This document shows positions 28,302 to 36,157 of a DNA stretch of 43,534 nucleotides, piece by piece. Where the stretch lies: contig CANHCR010000020.1 in the NCBI GenBank assembly GCA_947459205.1, positions 1 to 43,534 on the forward strand, given 5' to 3'. A program made the translations under genes and the position numbers. The notes beneath the pieces were generated by a model. The model was not told the DNA's origin. It did not search any database and saw only the letters and a list, made by a program, of their open reading frames with translations. Numbering within the stretch: the first letter of the stretch is position 1; each line of letters starts with the position of its first letter. This DNA comes from Caryophanales bacterium. GTDB taxonomy: Bacteria; Bacillota; Bacilli; Paenibacillales; CANHCR01.

Positions 28302-29696
28302 TTACTCCCTGTACGTATCGGCAATCGCAAACGCTGCTTGACGCGCATGAAGCACACAGTCCGGCAAACCGACGGCGTCATAGGACGCACCAATCAGTCG
28401 GAAGTTTGGATGTTTCTGCCCGACAAAGTCACGCATCGCTTGCAATCGCTGACGATGACCAGGCGCATACTGCGGCATCGCCAGCGGCCAGCGGTTTACA
28501 TCTATGAACGTAGGTTCGCCGGGAATATCCATCCAGTCACGCAATTCTGCGAGCACTTCACTCGTCAACTGTTCGTCCGTGAATCGTTGCCAGTTCTGTT
28601 GTCCGTCGCGGCCCACATAGGCTCGAAGCAACACACTTCCATCTGGCGCAGTATGCGTCCATTTATTCGAGGTCCACGTGCAGGCGGTCGTTAATTTGTT
28701 CAAGCGGCGCGGCACAAGGAAACCAGAACCTTCAGGTAAGCGAATGCCCGATTGCTTATCAAAAGCGAAAATCACGTTCGCCACGGATACGTGTTCGATA
28801 TGTTGGAAAAATGGGATGTCTGCAAGCGGTGCAAACAATTTACGAGCGCTGAACGACGGCACAGTCACAATCAATTCGTCGGCTTGCCATTCGTTGCCTG
28901 CTGCGTCTCGAACGAGGTATGGTCCTTCGCCGCTGATTCGCTCCACCGCACAGCCACAATGCAGTTCGACATCCGTCAATTGATTCAGCAATTCACTAGT
29001 GAGCTGACTGAATCCGCCGCGAAAAGCGAGAAACATGCTTTGAATGCGCGCCTCTTGCTGTTCTGCGCGAAGTTGCTTGCGCATCGCTCGTATCAAACTG
29101 CCGCTGCAACGCTCCATCTCAGCAAACTGCGGAAATGTCGCCTGCACGCTTATTTTATCAAGGTCACCAGCGTAGATACCCGCCAAAATCGGTTCAGCGA
29201 TTTGTTCGGCAAATGCCTGACCGAAACGTCGCGTCAACAATTGTCCGAGCGACTCGTCCTCGATGGAGGGATTGTGTTTTGCGCCCGGCAACAATAAATC
29301 AGCAAGCACGCGAAGTTTGGCGAACGGTGTCAAAGTAGGTGTGCGTAAAATGGCGCCAATGTCAGAAGGTATGGCAAGCCGCAAACCTTTGGGAAACGGG
29401 TGCAGTTTGTGCTCCCCAGCGATATAGACATGCTTCGCTGACGGTGAAGTGCCGACCAGCTGGTCACTCAACCCAAGGTCAGCAGCCAAATCGAGCATCG
29501 CCTGCTTTTTCGCAAGAAACGAATCGGCGCCACGTTCGATAATTAGACCCTCGTGATGCAAGGTCGCAATCTTGCCGCCAGGTACGGCCGCTTTTTCAAG
29601 AATCGTGATATTCGTGAAGTTTCGACGTTTGAGATATAAAGCTGCACTCAAACCACTTATTCCTGCACCGATAATAACGATGCGCGGTGTACTCAC
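28302..29696 (-). CDS. hemY: Coproporphyrinogen III oxidase, HemY/CgoX type
   Basis: This FAD-dependent oxidase (464 aa) in Gram-positive bacteria converts coproporphyrinogen III to coproporphyrin III. The dinucleotide motif IVIIGAGISGLSAALYLKRR opens the protein, with PGGKIATLHHEGLIIERGADSF after it, and the C-terminal FRLIGASYDAVGLPDCVLHA is the FAD-domain end. The start is a GTG at 29696 overlapping the hemH stop (GTGA), with GGGAG 8 nt upstream; an ATG at 29711 is the alternative. It is the last gene of hemE-hemH-hemY. Confidence 0.93.
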   Translation of the reverse strand: MSTPRIVIIGAGISGLSAALYLKRRNFTNITILEKAAVPGGKIATLHHEGLIIERGADSFLAKKQAMLDLAADLGLSDQLVGTSPSAKHVYIAGEHKLHPFPKGLRLAIPSDIGAILRTPTLTPFAKLRVLADLLLPGAKHNPSIEDESLGQLLTRRFGQAFAEQIAEPILAGIYAGDLDKISVQATFPQFAEMERCSGSLIRAMRKQLRAEQQEARIQSMFLAFRGGFSQLTSELLNQLTDVELHCGCAVERISGEGPYLVRDAAGNEWQADELIVTVPSFSARKLFAPLADIPFFQHIEHVSVANVIFAFDKQSGIRLPEGSGFLVPRRLNKLTTACTWTSNKWTHTAPDGSVLLRAYVGRDGQQNWQRFTDEQLTSEVLAELRDWMDIPGEPTFIDVNRWPLAMPQYAPGHRQRLQAMRDFVGQKHPNFRLIGASYDAVGLPDCVLHARQAAFAIADTYRE

Positions 29697-30646
29697 ACGC
29701 GTTGCTCCCATTGTGCGAGACGTGTCACGACACTAGTCGCAAGTGTTTCAATGTAAAGTGGATCCGTGTTGAGCGAACGAGTGCGTACCAGTTTCATACC
29801 GAGTTCAGACGCCACATCTTGCGCTTCGATGTCGATGTCACATAGCACTTCGAGGTGATCGGAAACGAAACCAATCGGGCTGGCGATGACGTTGCGCACA
29901 CCTTCTTCTTCGTAAATCGTACGCATCACATCTTTAATGTCTGGACCGAGCCAAGGAATCGCCGTTTGGCCAGCGCTTTGCCAAGCGAATTGCCATTCTT
30001 TGACGCCGGCCGCAGCGACGATTGCGCGCGATGTTTCGAGCAATTGTTCCGGATACGGATCGTTGCTTTCCAAAATTTTGACAGGCAAACTGTGCGCCGA
30101 AAAAATCGTGCGCACGGTTGGTTTCTCGCTATCGCTGAACTGTGCGAACGCTTCTTGCCAACGGATGACGAGCGCCTCAATCAACTTCGGATGCAAATGA
30201 TAGCTGTCGATGCAGGTCAACTGCAACGAATGTTTTGCGGCCGTCTCCATCGCACGACGCACATAACCGGCGACACTCATGGTCGAGTAATGCGGCGCCA
30301 GCACAATACCGACAGCCTTTGTAATGCCGGCTGCGACGATTGCCTCAACGCCATCCTCAACGAACGGCACCACATGTTTCATCCCGTGGAAACAACGAAA
30401 AGTCCGTTGCTCGTCAGCAAAATGTTCATTTAGGTATTTCTCCAGTTCCCGCAACTGATTGTCAGTATTTTCTTTTAACGGAAACAAACCGCCGATTGCC
30501 TCATAACGATCACAAAGTTCTTGCAGTTGTTCCGGCGACGGCGGATTGCCGCGGCGGATGTGCGTAAAAAACGGTTCGACCATCTCCATATTTTCTGGCG
30601 TGCCATAGGACATCACCAAAACGCCAATCACTTCTTTGTTGCTCAT
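29693..30646 (-). CDS. hemH: Ferrochelatase (coproporphyrin III type, CpfC)
   Basis: This cytosolic ferrochelatase (317 aa) inserts Fe2+ into coproporphyrin III in the Gram-positive heme route. H185 in FSAHSLP and E266 in GFVSDHLEVLCD match the catalytic pair of B. subtilis HemH. The start overlaps the hemE stop (ATGA). Heme made here is needed by the qcrB and qcrC products encoded in the same window. Confidence 0.96.
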   Translation of the reverse strand: MSNKEVIGVLVMSYGTPENMEMVEPFFTHIRRGNPPSPEQLQELCDRYEAIGGLFPLKENTDNQLRELEKYLNEHFADEQRTFRCFHGMKHVVPFVEDGVEAIVAAGITKAVGIVLAPHYSTMSVAGYVRRAMETAAKHSLQLTCIDSYHLHPKLIEALVIRWQEAFAQFSDSEKPTVRTIFSAHSLPVKILESNDPYPEQLLETSRAIVAAAGVKEWQFAWQSAGQTAIPWLGPDIKDVMRTIYEEEGVRNVIASPIGFVSDHLEVLCDIDIEAQDVASELGMKLVRTRSLNTDPLYIETLATSVVTRLAQWEQRV

Positions 30647-31707
30647 CTCGATTCCTCCAATGCGGATTGTTTGTAGACTTGCGTCGAATACTCTTGGATG
30701 TATTGTGTCAATTGTTGCAATTTCTCAAGCGAAGCCTCTGGATACAAGCCGTGTCCGAGGTTGAAAATGTGCCCAGGTTGTTGTGCGCCTTGCTCGATGA
30801 TTTGTCGTACGGTTGCCTGCAACACATCGTCTGGTGCTTGCAACATGTACGGATCGAGATTGCCTTGGACGGCAAACGCATGGTTGAGGCGAGCCCGCGC
30901 TTCGGTTAGCGATATGCGCCAATCGACGCCAATCACGTCAGCAGGAAGTGTGCGCAATACAGGCAACAATTCGCCCGATGCTACACCAGGAAAATATATT
31001 TTCGGTTGATCGAAATCAGACAGCGCACGGAATATTTTGTCGACGGCTGGATAGACATATTTTTTATAGTCCTCCGCCGTCAGCGAACCGACCCAGCTAT
31101 CAAATAACTGGATGGCCTGCGCCCCGGCCGCGAAATGAGCCTGCAAATACGTAATCGCCATGTCAGCAAGTTTATCCATCAACGAAAACCATGTTTTCGG
31201 ATCACTATACATGAGCGTCTTTGTCAATCGATAGCCCTTAGATGGTCTACCTTCGACCAAATAGCTGGCCAAAGTGAACGGCGCCCCCGCAAAAGTGATG
31301 AGCGGAACTTTGAGTTGGCCGCGCAAAATGCGAATCGTCTGCAAAATATGACCAAGGTCGCCCTCCACATCGATTGGTTTCAGCCGCGCCACATCAACTG
31401 CTGAGCGAATCGGATTGTCAATCACCGGTCCGATGTTTTTGACGATGTCGAACTGAATGCCGAGTGAAGCCACAGGATTCATGATATCGGAATACAAAAT
31501 CGCCGCATCGACGCCCAATTTACGAATCGGCATCAACGTTACTTCCGCCGCCAACTCCGGCAGTTTGCATATTTCTAACAGACTATATTTCTCTTTGATT
31601 TGTCTGTATTCGGGGTCGTAGCGTCCCGCTTGACGCATGTACCATACTGGCACGCGCTCTACCGCTTGTCTTTTGCATGCTCGTAAAAATAAATCGTTTT
31701 GTTGCAT
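30643..31707 (-). CDS. hemE: Uroporphyrinogen decarboxylase
   Basis: This enzyme (354 aa) removes four carboxyl groups from uroporphyrinogen III. The family block VPVWYMRQAGRYDPEYR (from residue 19) and the catalytic aspartate D74 in LYSDIMNP are present, with FAGAPFTLASYLVEG further on. AGGAG lies 8 nt before the ATG. It begins the heme part of a longer cotranscribed run that starts at purT. Confidence 0.97.
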   Translation of the reverse strand: MQQNDLFLRACKRQAVERVPVWYMRQAGRYDPEYRQIKEKYSLLEICKLPELAAEVTLMPIRKLGVDAAILYSDIMNPVASLGIQFDIVKNIGPVIDNPIRSAVDVARLKPIDVEGDLGHILQTIRILRGQLKVPLITFAGAPFTLASYLVEGRPSKGYRLTKTLMYSDPKTWFSLMDKLADMAITYLQAHFAAGAQAIQLFDSWVGSLTAEDYKKYVYPAVDKIFRALSDFDQPKIYFPGVASGELLPVLRTLPADVIGVDWRISLTEARARLNHAFAVQGNLDPYMLQAPDDVLQATVRQIIEQGAQQPGHIFNLGHGLYPEASLEKLQQLTQYIQEYSTQVYKQSALEESR

Positions 31708-31724
31708 TCTCTCATCTCCTGTTG

Positions 31725-32195
31725 TTAGATCTGGTGTTGCCGTCTGATGTGATGCAGCAAGGCTTTACAACTTTTTTCGACAAGTTCGAACGTTTGTTCA
31801 AAATTGCCGGTGAAATACGGGTCAGGCACGTTTCGCAGCGGTTCGTCCGCGACATAATCGAGCAACCTTACGAGTTCTGCGTTGTGTGCGCGCTTGGCAA
31901 ACGATTTCGCATCTCGCACGTTGTCTTCGTCCATGCAGACAATATAGTGAAACTGTTCAAAATCACTGGCTTGCACTTGGCGCGCTCGCAAATCATCGTG
32001 GCGGATTTGGTGCACGTCCAGGATCCGTTGCGTACCATGGTGCGGTGAGTTGCCAATGTGCCAATCGCCGGTTCCTGCAGAATCGACTTTGATGTGGTCA
32101 GTCAAGTTTTGCTCCGCCACCATGTGACGAAATACCGCTTCCGCCATCGGAGAGCGGCAAATATTGCCCAAACAAACAAATAACACACCAATCAT
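31725..32195 (-). CDS. Low-molecular-weight protein-tyrosine phosphatase family protein
   Basis: This small phosphatase (156 aa) has the P-loop C8-LGNI-C-R14-S at the N-terminus and the general acid D125 in VPDPYFTG. Family members act on phosphotyrosine or phosphoarginine proteins; which applies is unclear. Its start overlaps the stop of the metallophosphoesterase gene (ATGA) and it precedes hemE by 17 nt. Confidence 0.93.
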   Translation of the reverse strand: MIGVLFVCLGNICRSPMAEAVFRHMVAEQNLTDHIKVDSAGTGDWHIGNSPHHGTQRILDVHQIRHDDLRARQVQASDFEQFHYIVCMDEDNVRDAKSFAKRAHNAELVRLLDYVADEPLRNVPDPYFTGNFEQTFELVEKSCKALLHHIRRQHQI

Positions 32196-33073
32196 GATGT
32201 CGCCTCCCTATTGTTAGCTTTGCGCACTACGATTAAGTTGATTTCTGGCGGGCAGAAGGTGCGGAGCGGCACGCGCGACGTACCGAGTCCGCGGTTGGTA
32301 AACAATTTCATGTTGGAGTCAGGCCATGTATAGACGCCATCCACATATTTGCGACCATGCGCAGGACCAAATATCGGGCCTATGCCGGGAATACGGAGTT
32401 GGCCCCCGTGACTGTGTCCAGATAATTGCAAATGGATCGGGTGAAAGCGAGCGATGTCAGCAAAATCAGGCGTGTGGCTGAGCAGTATCGTGAAAAGTGA
32501 TGGCTCGCTTGTGTCCAATGTTTGCTGCAAATTGGGCTGACCATACGTTTGGTCGTCGATGCCAGCCAGTTGGAATGCGACTCCGTTGCGTGACAGTATA
32601 CGATGCTCATTTTTCAACAAATCGAAATGAGCATTCTTCAAGTATGTCGATATCAAATCGATGCCAAAAAAATAGTCGTGATTGCCGAGCACCGCGTACT
32701 GGCCGAGTGGTGCTTTTAATTTAGCGAACATGTTTACGACGCTACGTTTGTCTCTACATTCGGGATGAAACCAATCGCCAGTGAACACAATGAGATCGGC
32801 CTTGTATTCGTCGATTTTGCGCATCACCTCTGCGAAATGATGCTGGTCGTAATGATAGCCGAAGTGCGTGTCACTGAAATGAGCAATTTTTAACCCATCT
32901 AATTCGTCCGGCAATTCCGGCCACGAAAGTTCGATGATGCGCGACTGCCAGTTAAACGGTTCGTGGGCAAACGCATAATATCCGCCGAAACTCATGGCGC
33001 CTGCGAACCCAAATGCGGTGAATAAGCCGGCTTTTAAGAACGAGCGCCGAGTGATTTTGCGGTTGTTCAACAT
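32192..33073 (-). CDS. Tat-exported metallophosphoesterase (YkuE/YaeI-like)
   Basis: This calcineurin-like phosphoesterase (293 aa) has a twin-arginine signal (KITRRSFLKAG, then a hydrophobic stretch to about residue 35), so it probably acts outside the cytoplasm. The metal-binding motifs are in order: D68-T-H70, GD100, GN131-H132-D, H200 and GH220-S-H222-GGQ. The family includes YkuE, a wall-associated enzyme, and YaeI, active on phosphodiesters; the substrate is unknown. The start at 33073 has GAGGTG upstream. Confidence 0.9.
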   Translation of the reverse strand: MLNNRKITRRSFLKAGLFTAFGFAGAMSFGGYYAFAHEPFNWQSRIIELSWPELPDELDGLKIAHFSDTHFGYHYDQHHFAEVMRKIDEYKADLIVFTGDWFHPECRDKRSVVNMFAKLKAPLGQYAVLGNHDYFFGIDLISTYLKNAHFDLLKNEHRILSRNGVAFQLAGIDDQTYGQPNLQQTLDTSEPSLFTILLSHTPDFADIARFHPIHLQLSGHSHGGQLRIPGIGPIFGPAHGRKYVDGVYTWPDSNMKLFTNRGLGTSRVPLRTFCPPEINLIVVRKANNREATS

Positions 33074-33080
33074 CTGAAGA

Positions 33081-33401
33081 TCACACCTCATGCAACCAAG
33101 GAGTCAGTATCTCGATGAGTGCGGGAATGGAATGAAACGCGTAAACGTTCGGTTGGCGTTCGCCGTTGTTGTATCGCACGAGACAAGGAACGCTGCTGAT
33201 TTGCCATCGTTCGCGTAATGCGGGCAAAAATTGAATGTTAGCGCAATGGACAGTCAGGTGCGGATACGTTGTTTCGATGATCTCGAGCATTTGCCGAGCG
33301 AGTTTGCATGTCCCGCACATTGGCGTATAGACGAAAATAGCAAAGTGCGCGGTTTCGTCCGGCAACATCGAGAGCAACTGAGATTCTGTTCGTTCAATCA
33401 T
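33081..33401 (-). CDS. Thioredoxin-like protein
   Basis: This thioredoxin-fold protein (106 aa) has the redox pair C29-G-T-C32 in YTPMCGTCK and the cis-proline in SVPCLVRY. The active site differs from classic WCGPC, as in YtpP-type proteins. Its ATG lies inside the end of purT with an 8-nt overlap, indicating coupling. The partner is unknown. Confidence 0.88.
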   Translation of the reverse strand: MIERTESQLLSMLPDETAHFAIFVYTPMCGTCKLARQMLEIIETTYPHLTVHCANIQFLPALRERWQISSVPCLVRYNNGERQPNVYAFHSIPALIEILTPWLHEV

Positions 33402-34575
33402 GATAGCGGATGTGCATGCTTGCTTGTGCTTCGGAAGCGACGGCGCGTGCCTGATCAACCGTGTCTGCGGCGCTCAGCACGACGGCCATCCGTCTGCCTG
33501 GTTTCGTAACTGGTTTACCAAACACTCGCACTTGCGTACGCGGGCGGGACAACGCATCGCCAACGCCGTCGATGGTGAACGACTCGCTATCGCGTTCGGC
33601 CTTAAGTGTCCTCGTCGCACCCGGTGTTAGCAGTTCAATCGACGGAATCGGAAAGCCGAGAATCGCCCGGACATGGAGTGCAAATTCCGACAAATCTTGC
33701 GTCACAAGCGTGACGAGTCCGGTGTCATGCGGGCGCGGCGATACTTCGCTGAAATAGATGCGCTCCGGCGTAATGAACAATTCGACGCCGTACAAGCCAT
33801 AGCCGCCCAAAGCGTCGGTTACTGTTTTGGCAATGTGCTGCGCTTCTGCAATTTGCGCATCGCTCATCGCATGCGGTTGCCATGATTCGATATAGTCGCC
33901 ATCTTTTTGAACATGGCCGATCGGCTGGCAATACGTCGTGCCGCTGACGGAGCGTACGGTTAGGAGCGTAATTTCCGACTCGAAGCGGATGAATTGCTCG
34001 ACAATTACTTTCGTAGTATGTGCGCGTCCGCCGTCCAACGCGTACTGCCAGCAAGCCTCGATGTCAGCCTCGCTGCGGCATACGGACTGTCCTTTGCCCG
34101 ATGAACTCATGATCGGCTTGATGACACAAGGTAGACCAATGACGGCAACTGCTGCTCGCAACTCTTCCAGCGTCGTTGCAAACTCATAAGCCGCAGTCGG
34201 CAGTGCAAGCGTTTCGGCGGCCAATCTACGGATTCCCTCTCGGTCCATTGTCAGTCGCGTCGCAAGTGCAGTCGGCACGACATGAAAGCCAGCCTGCTCA
34301 TATTCGGCGAGCACATGTGTTGCGATTGCCTCAATTTCAGGGACGATTACATCTGGTTTTTCGGCGTCGATGACGCTTCGCAGTTGCGTCTCGTCAAGCA
34401 TGTCAATCACGTGCGCGCGGTGCGCAACCTGCATAGCGGGTGCATTCGCATAACGGTCGACGGCAATCGTCTCCACCCCAAGCCTTTGCGCTTCGATGAT
34501 GACTTCTTTGCCTAATTCGCCTGCGCCGAGCAACATTACTTTTTTTGCATGATTCGTCAATGGTGAGCCGTACAT
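33394..34575 (-). CDS. purT: Formate-dependent phosphoribosylglycinamide formyltransferase
   Basis: This ATP-grasp enzyme (393 aa; E. coli PurT is about the same) makes formyl-GAR from GAR, formate and ATP. The N-terminal [14 protein letters not shown], the ATP-grasp block [18 protein letters not shown], and [14 protein letters not shown] are diagnostic. The start at 34575 has GGAGG 8 nt upstream. It heads a seven-gene run ending with hemY, and no purine riboswitch or PUR box is visible ahead of it. Confidence 0.95.
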   Translation of the reverse strand: MYGSPLTNHAKKVMLLGAGELGKEVIIEAQRLGVETIAVDRYANAPAMQVAHRAHVIDMLDETQLRSVIDAEKPDVIVPEIEAIATHVLAEYEQAGFHVVPTALATRLTMDREGIRRLAAETLALPTAAYEFATTLEELRAAVAVIGLPCVIKPIMSSSGKGQSVCRSEADIEACWQYALDGGRAHTTKVIVEQFIRFESEITLLTVRSVSGTTYCQPIGHVQKDGDYIESWQPHAMSDAQIAEAQHIAKTVTDALGGYGLYGVELFITPERIYFSEVSPRPHDTGLVTLVTQDLSEFALHVRAILGFPIPSIELLTPGATRTLKAERDSESFTIDGVGDALSRPRTQVRVFGKPVTKPGRRMAVVLSAADTVDQARAVASEAQASMHIRYHD

Positions 34576-34593
34576 CTGTTTTTCCTCCAGTAG

Positions 34594-34621
34594 AATATAT
34601 GTTATAATTTGCATGTTTCAA
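34594..34621 (-). promoter_or_regulatory. Promoter of the purT-hemY gene run
   Basis: On the minus strand TTGAAA (34616-34621) and TATATT (34594-34599) are 16 nt apart. It overlaps the oppositely directed yisL promoter. Confidence 0.55.
34600..34608 (+). promoter_or_regulatory. Extended -10 promoter of yisL
   Basis: TG-T-TATAAT is a perfect extended -10; no good -35 is present, which this class can do without. The predicted transcription start near 34615 is about 35 nt before the yisL start codon. Confidence 0.65.
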
Positions 34622-34649
34622 AAATACATTGATGAAAGGTTGGATTACA

Positions 34650-35006
34650 TTGGCTGCGATGCTGCCCCACATTCACACGTTGTTCTGGTTTATCATGATC
34701 ATCTTGTACGTCGTAACACTGCTTCGTTTCCGTAGTACAGGAAACCCGCCGAAAGTGCTTCACAACCTGCTTCGCGCATCATTTTTGTTGACCGCATTCT
34801 TTGGCATTTACTCGATTATTCTCAGTGGTCTTGGCGGGTTCTACCACATCAAAGGAACGATCGCACTTGTGATGTTCGGCTTGATGGAAGTCTCTTTATC
34901 ACGCTTGTACAAAAAGAAAAGTGCAACGCTCTTCATCGGTTTGGTTGCAGCTCTTCTTGTTGTCATCATTCTCATGGGCTATAAAATCATTTGGTTCACG
35001 TTTTAA
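34650..35006 (+). CDS. yisL: DUF1516 membrane protein YisL
   Basis: This small integral membrane protein (118 aa, the same length as B. subtilis YisL) has four hydrophobic helices (approximately residues 10-26, 42-60, 69-85 and 94-114). The first helix follows the histidines of MLPHIHTLFW. The start is a TTG at 34650, preceded by AAAGG at 10 nt; an ATG three codons later is possible. Function is unknown. It is a single-gene transcript between the divergent purT promoter and a bidirectional terminator. Confidence 0.75.
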   Translation: MAAMLPHIHTLFWFIMIILYVVTLLRFRSTGNPPKVLHNLLRASFLLTAFFGIYSIILSGLGGFYHIKGTIALVMFGLMEVSLSRLYKKKSATLFIGLVAALLVVIILMGYKIIWFTF

Positions 35007-35052
35007 ATCTTAACAGTAACATTTTACTACAATCTAGCCCATAATAAAAACG

Positions 35053-35084
35053 AACACCATTCCCGTTTAGCCGAGAATGGTGTT
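35053..35084. terminator. Bidirectional terminator between yisL and the M42 peptidase gene
   Basis: AACACCATTC and GAATGGTGTT form a 10-bp stem with a 12-nt loop. The minus-strand side continues CGTTTTTATTATG and serves the peptidase gene, whose last codons form one arm. The plus-strand side continues TATTGTTG and serves yisL less efficiently. Confidence 0.75.
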
Positions 35085-36128
35085 TATTGTTGATTGGTCC
35101 GTATTGCGAATGAGTGTAATGAGCAAATGTTTAGCCGCCGCATAATCGTCAGTATGAATGATCGAGGATGGCGTATGAATGTAGCGCGCACAAATGCCGA
35201 TGACCGCCGACGGAACACCGATGCCGCTCGTATGCACTGCCCCTGCGTCTGTGCCGCCTGGCGAGACAAAATATTGGTATGGGATCCGCTCGCTCTCCGC
35301 CGTGTCACGAATGAATTCGACAAGCCGTGGGTTCGTAATCATCGTGCGGTCGAGGATGCGTAGCAACACTCCCTTGCCCAGAACGCCAAATGCGTTACGG
35401 TCACCGCTCATGTCATTAGCCGGACTCGCATCTAGCGCATAAAATAGATCCGGTTGAATCAAATTCGCCGCTACCGAAGCGCCGCGCAATCCGACTTCTT
35501 CTTGGACGGTGGCTCCGACATACAATTGATTCGGTAACGACTCGCCGTGAATGGCTTGTAGCAACTCGATGGCTAGACCGACACCGTATCGGTTGTCCCA
35601 TGCTTTGGCCATTATTTTTTTACCGTCTGGAAGTGGTGTAAATGGACAGACAGGCACCGTTTGTTGCCCTAGCTGAACGCCCCAACTCACCGCTTCCTCT
35701 GCTGACGAGGCACCAATATCGATATACATTTGTGAGACTTCAACCGCCTTGTTTCGTTGCGCGTCGTCAAGCAAATGCGGCGGTGTCGACCCGATTATTC
35801 CCTCTAGCAAACCATTTTTCGTTTCGATTTGCACACGTTGCGCAAGCAGAACTTGCGCCGTCCAGCCACCCAACGTGTGGAATTTCAACATGCCATTCGC
35901 CGTAATCGCAGTAATCATCAGAGCGACCTCATCCATATGTGCCGCTACCATGACGCGCGGTCCCGAGCCATGCTTTACGGCGAATAACCCGCCCAATCGA
36001 TCCTGAATGACTTCATCCGCAAAAGGTTCGATTTGTGCTTTCAAAAAAGCACGTATGTTGTGTTCGAATCCAGGCGCGCCCGGCATTTCCGTAAGCGTCT
36101 TAAACAATGACAACGTCTCTTGATTCAT
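35067..36128 (-). CDS. M42 family metallopeptidase (YsdC/FrvX-type aminopeptidase)
   Basis: This cytosolic dinuclear-metal aminopeptidase (353 aa) usually forms tetrahedral dodecamers. Metal and catalytic residues are H64 and D66 (AAHMDEVAL), D178 (KAWDNRYG), E210 and E211 (VQEEVGLRG), D233 (ALDASPA) and H318 (RYIHTPSSI). The start lies 29 nt after the PilX-like gene with no terminator between, so it may be cotranscribed with the pilus genes. No signal peptide suggests involvement in pilin processing; the linkage may be accidental. Confidence 0.93.
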   Translation of the reverse strand: MNQETLSLFKTLTEMPGAPGFEHNIRAFLKAQIEPFADEVIQDRLGGLFAVKHGSGPRVMVAAHMDEVALMITAITANGMLKFHTLGGWTAQVLLAQRVQIETKNGLLEGIIGSTPPHLLDDAQRNKAVEVSQMYIDIGASSAEEAVSWGVQLGQQTVPVCPFTPLPDGKKIMAKAWDNRYGVGLAIELLQAIHGESLPNQLYVGATVQEEVGLRGASVAANLIQPDLFYALDASPANDMSGDRNAFGVLGKGVLLRILDRTMITNPRLVEFIRDTAESERIPYQYFVSPGGTDAGAVHTSGIGVPSAVIGICARYIHTPSSIIHTDDYAAAKHLLITLIRNTDQSTINTILG

Positions 36129-36157
36129 TCACTTCGCTCTCCCTCTGACAAATCGGC

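Noticed and set aside
28752-29297. A 181-codon plus-strand frame opposite hemY
   Set aside because: It is antisense to an intact oxidase, has no Shine-Dalgarno site and is of low-complexity composition.
34576-34628. Possible purine riboswitch or PurR box ahead of purT
   Set aside because: The spacer is too short for an aptamer and lacks the CGAA-type PUR box pair.
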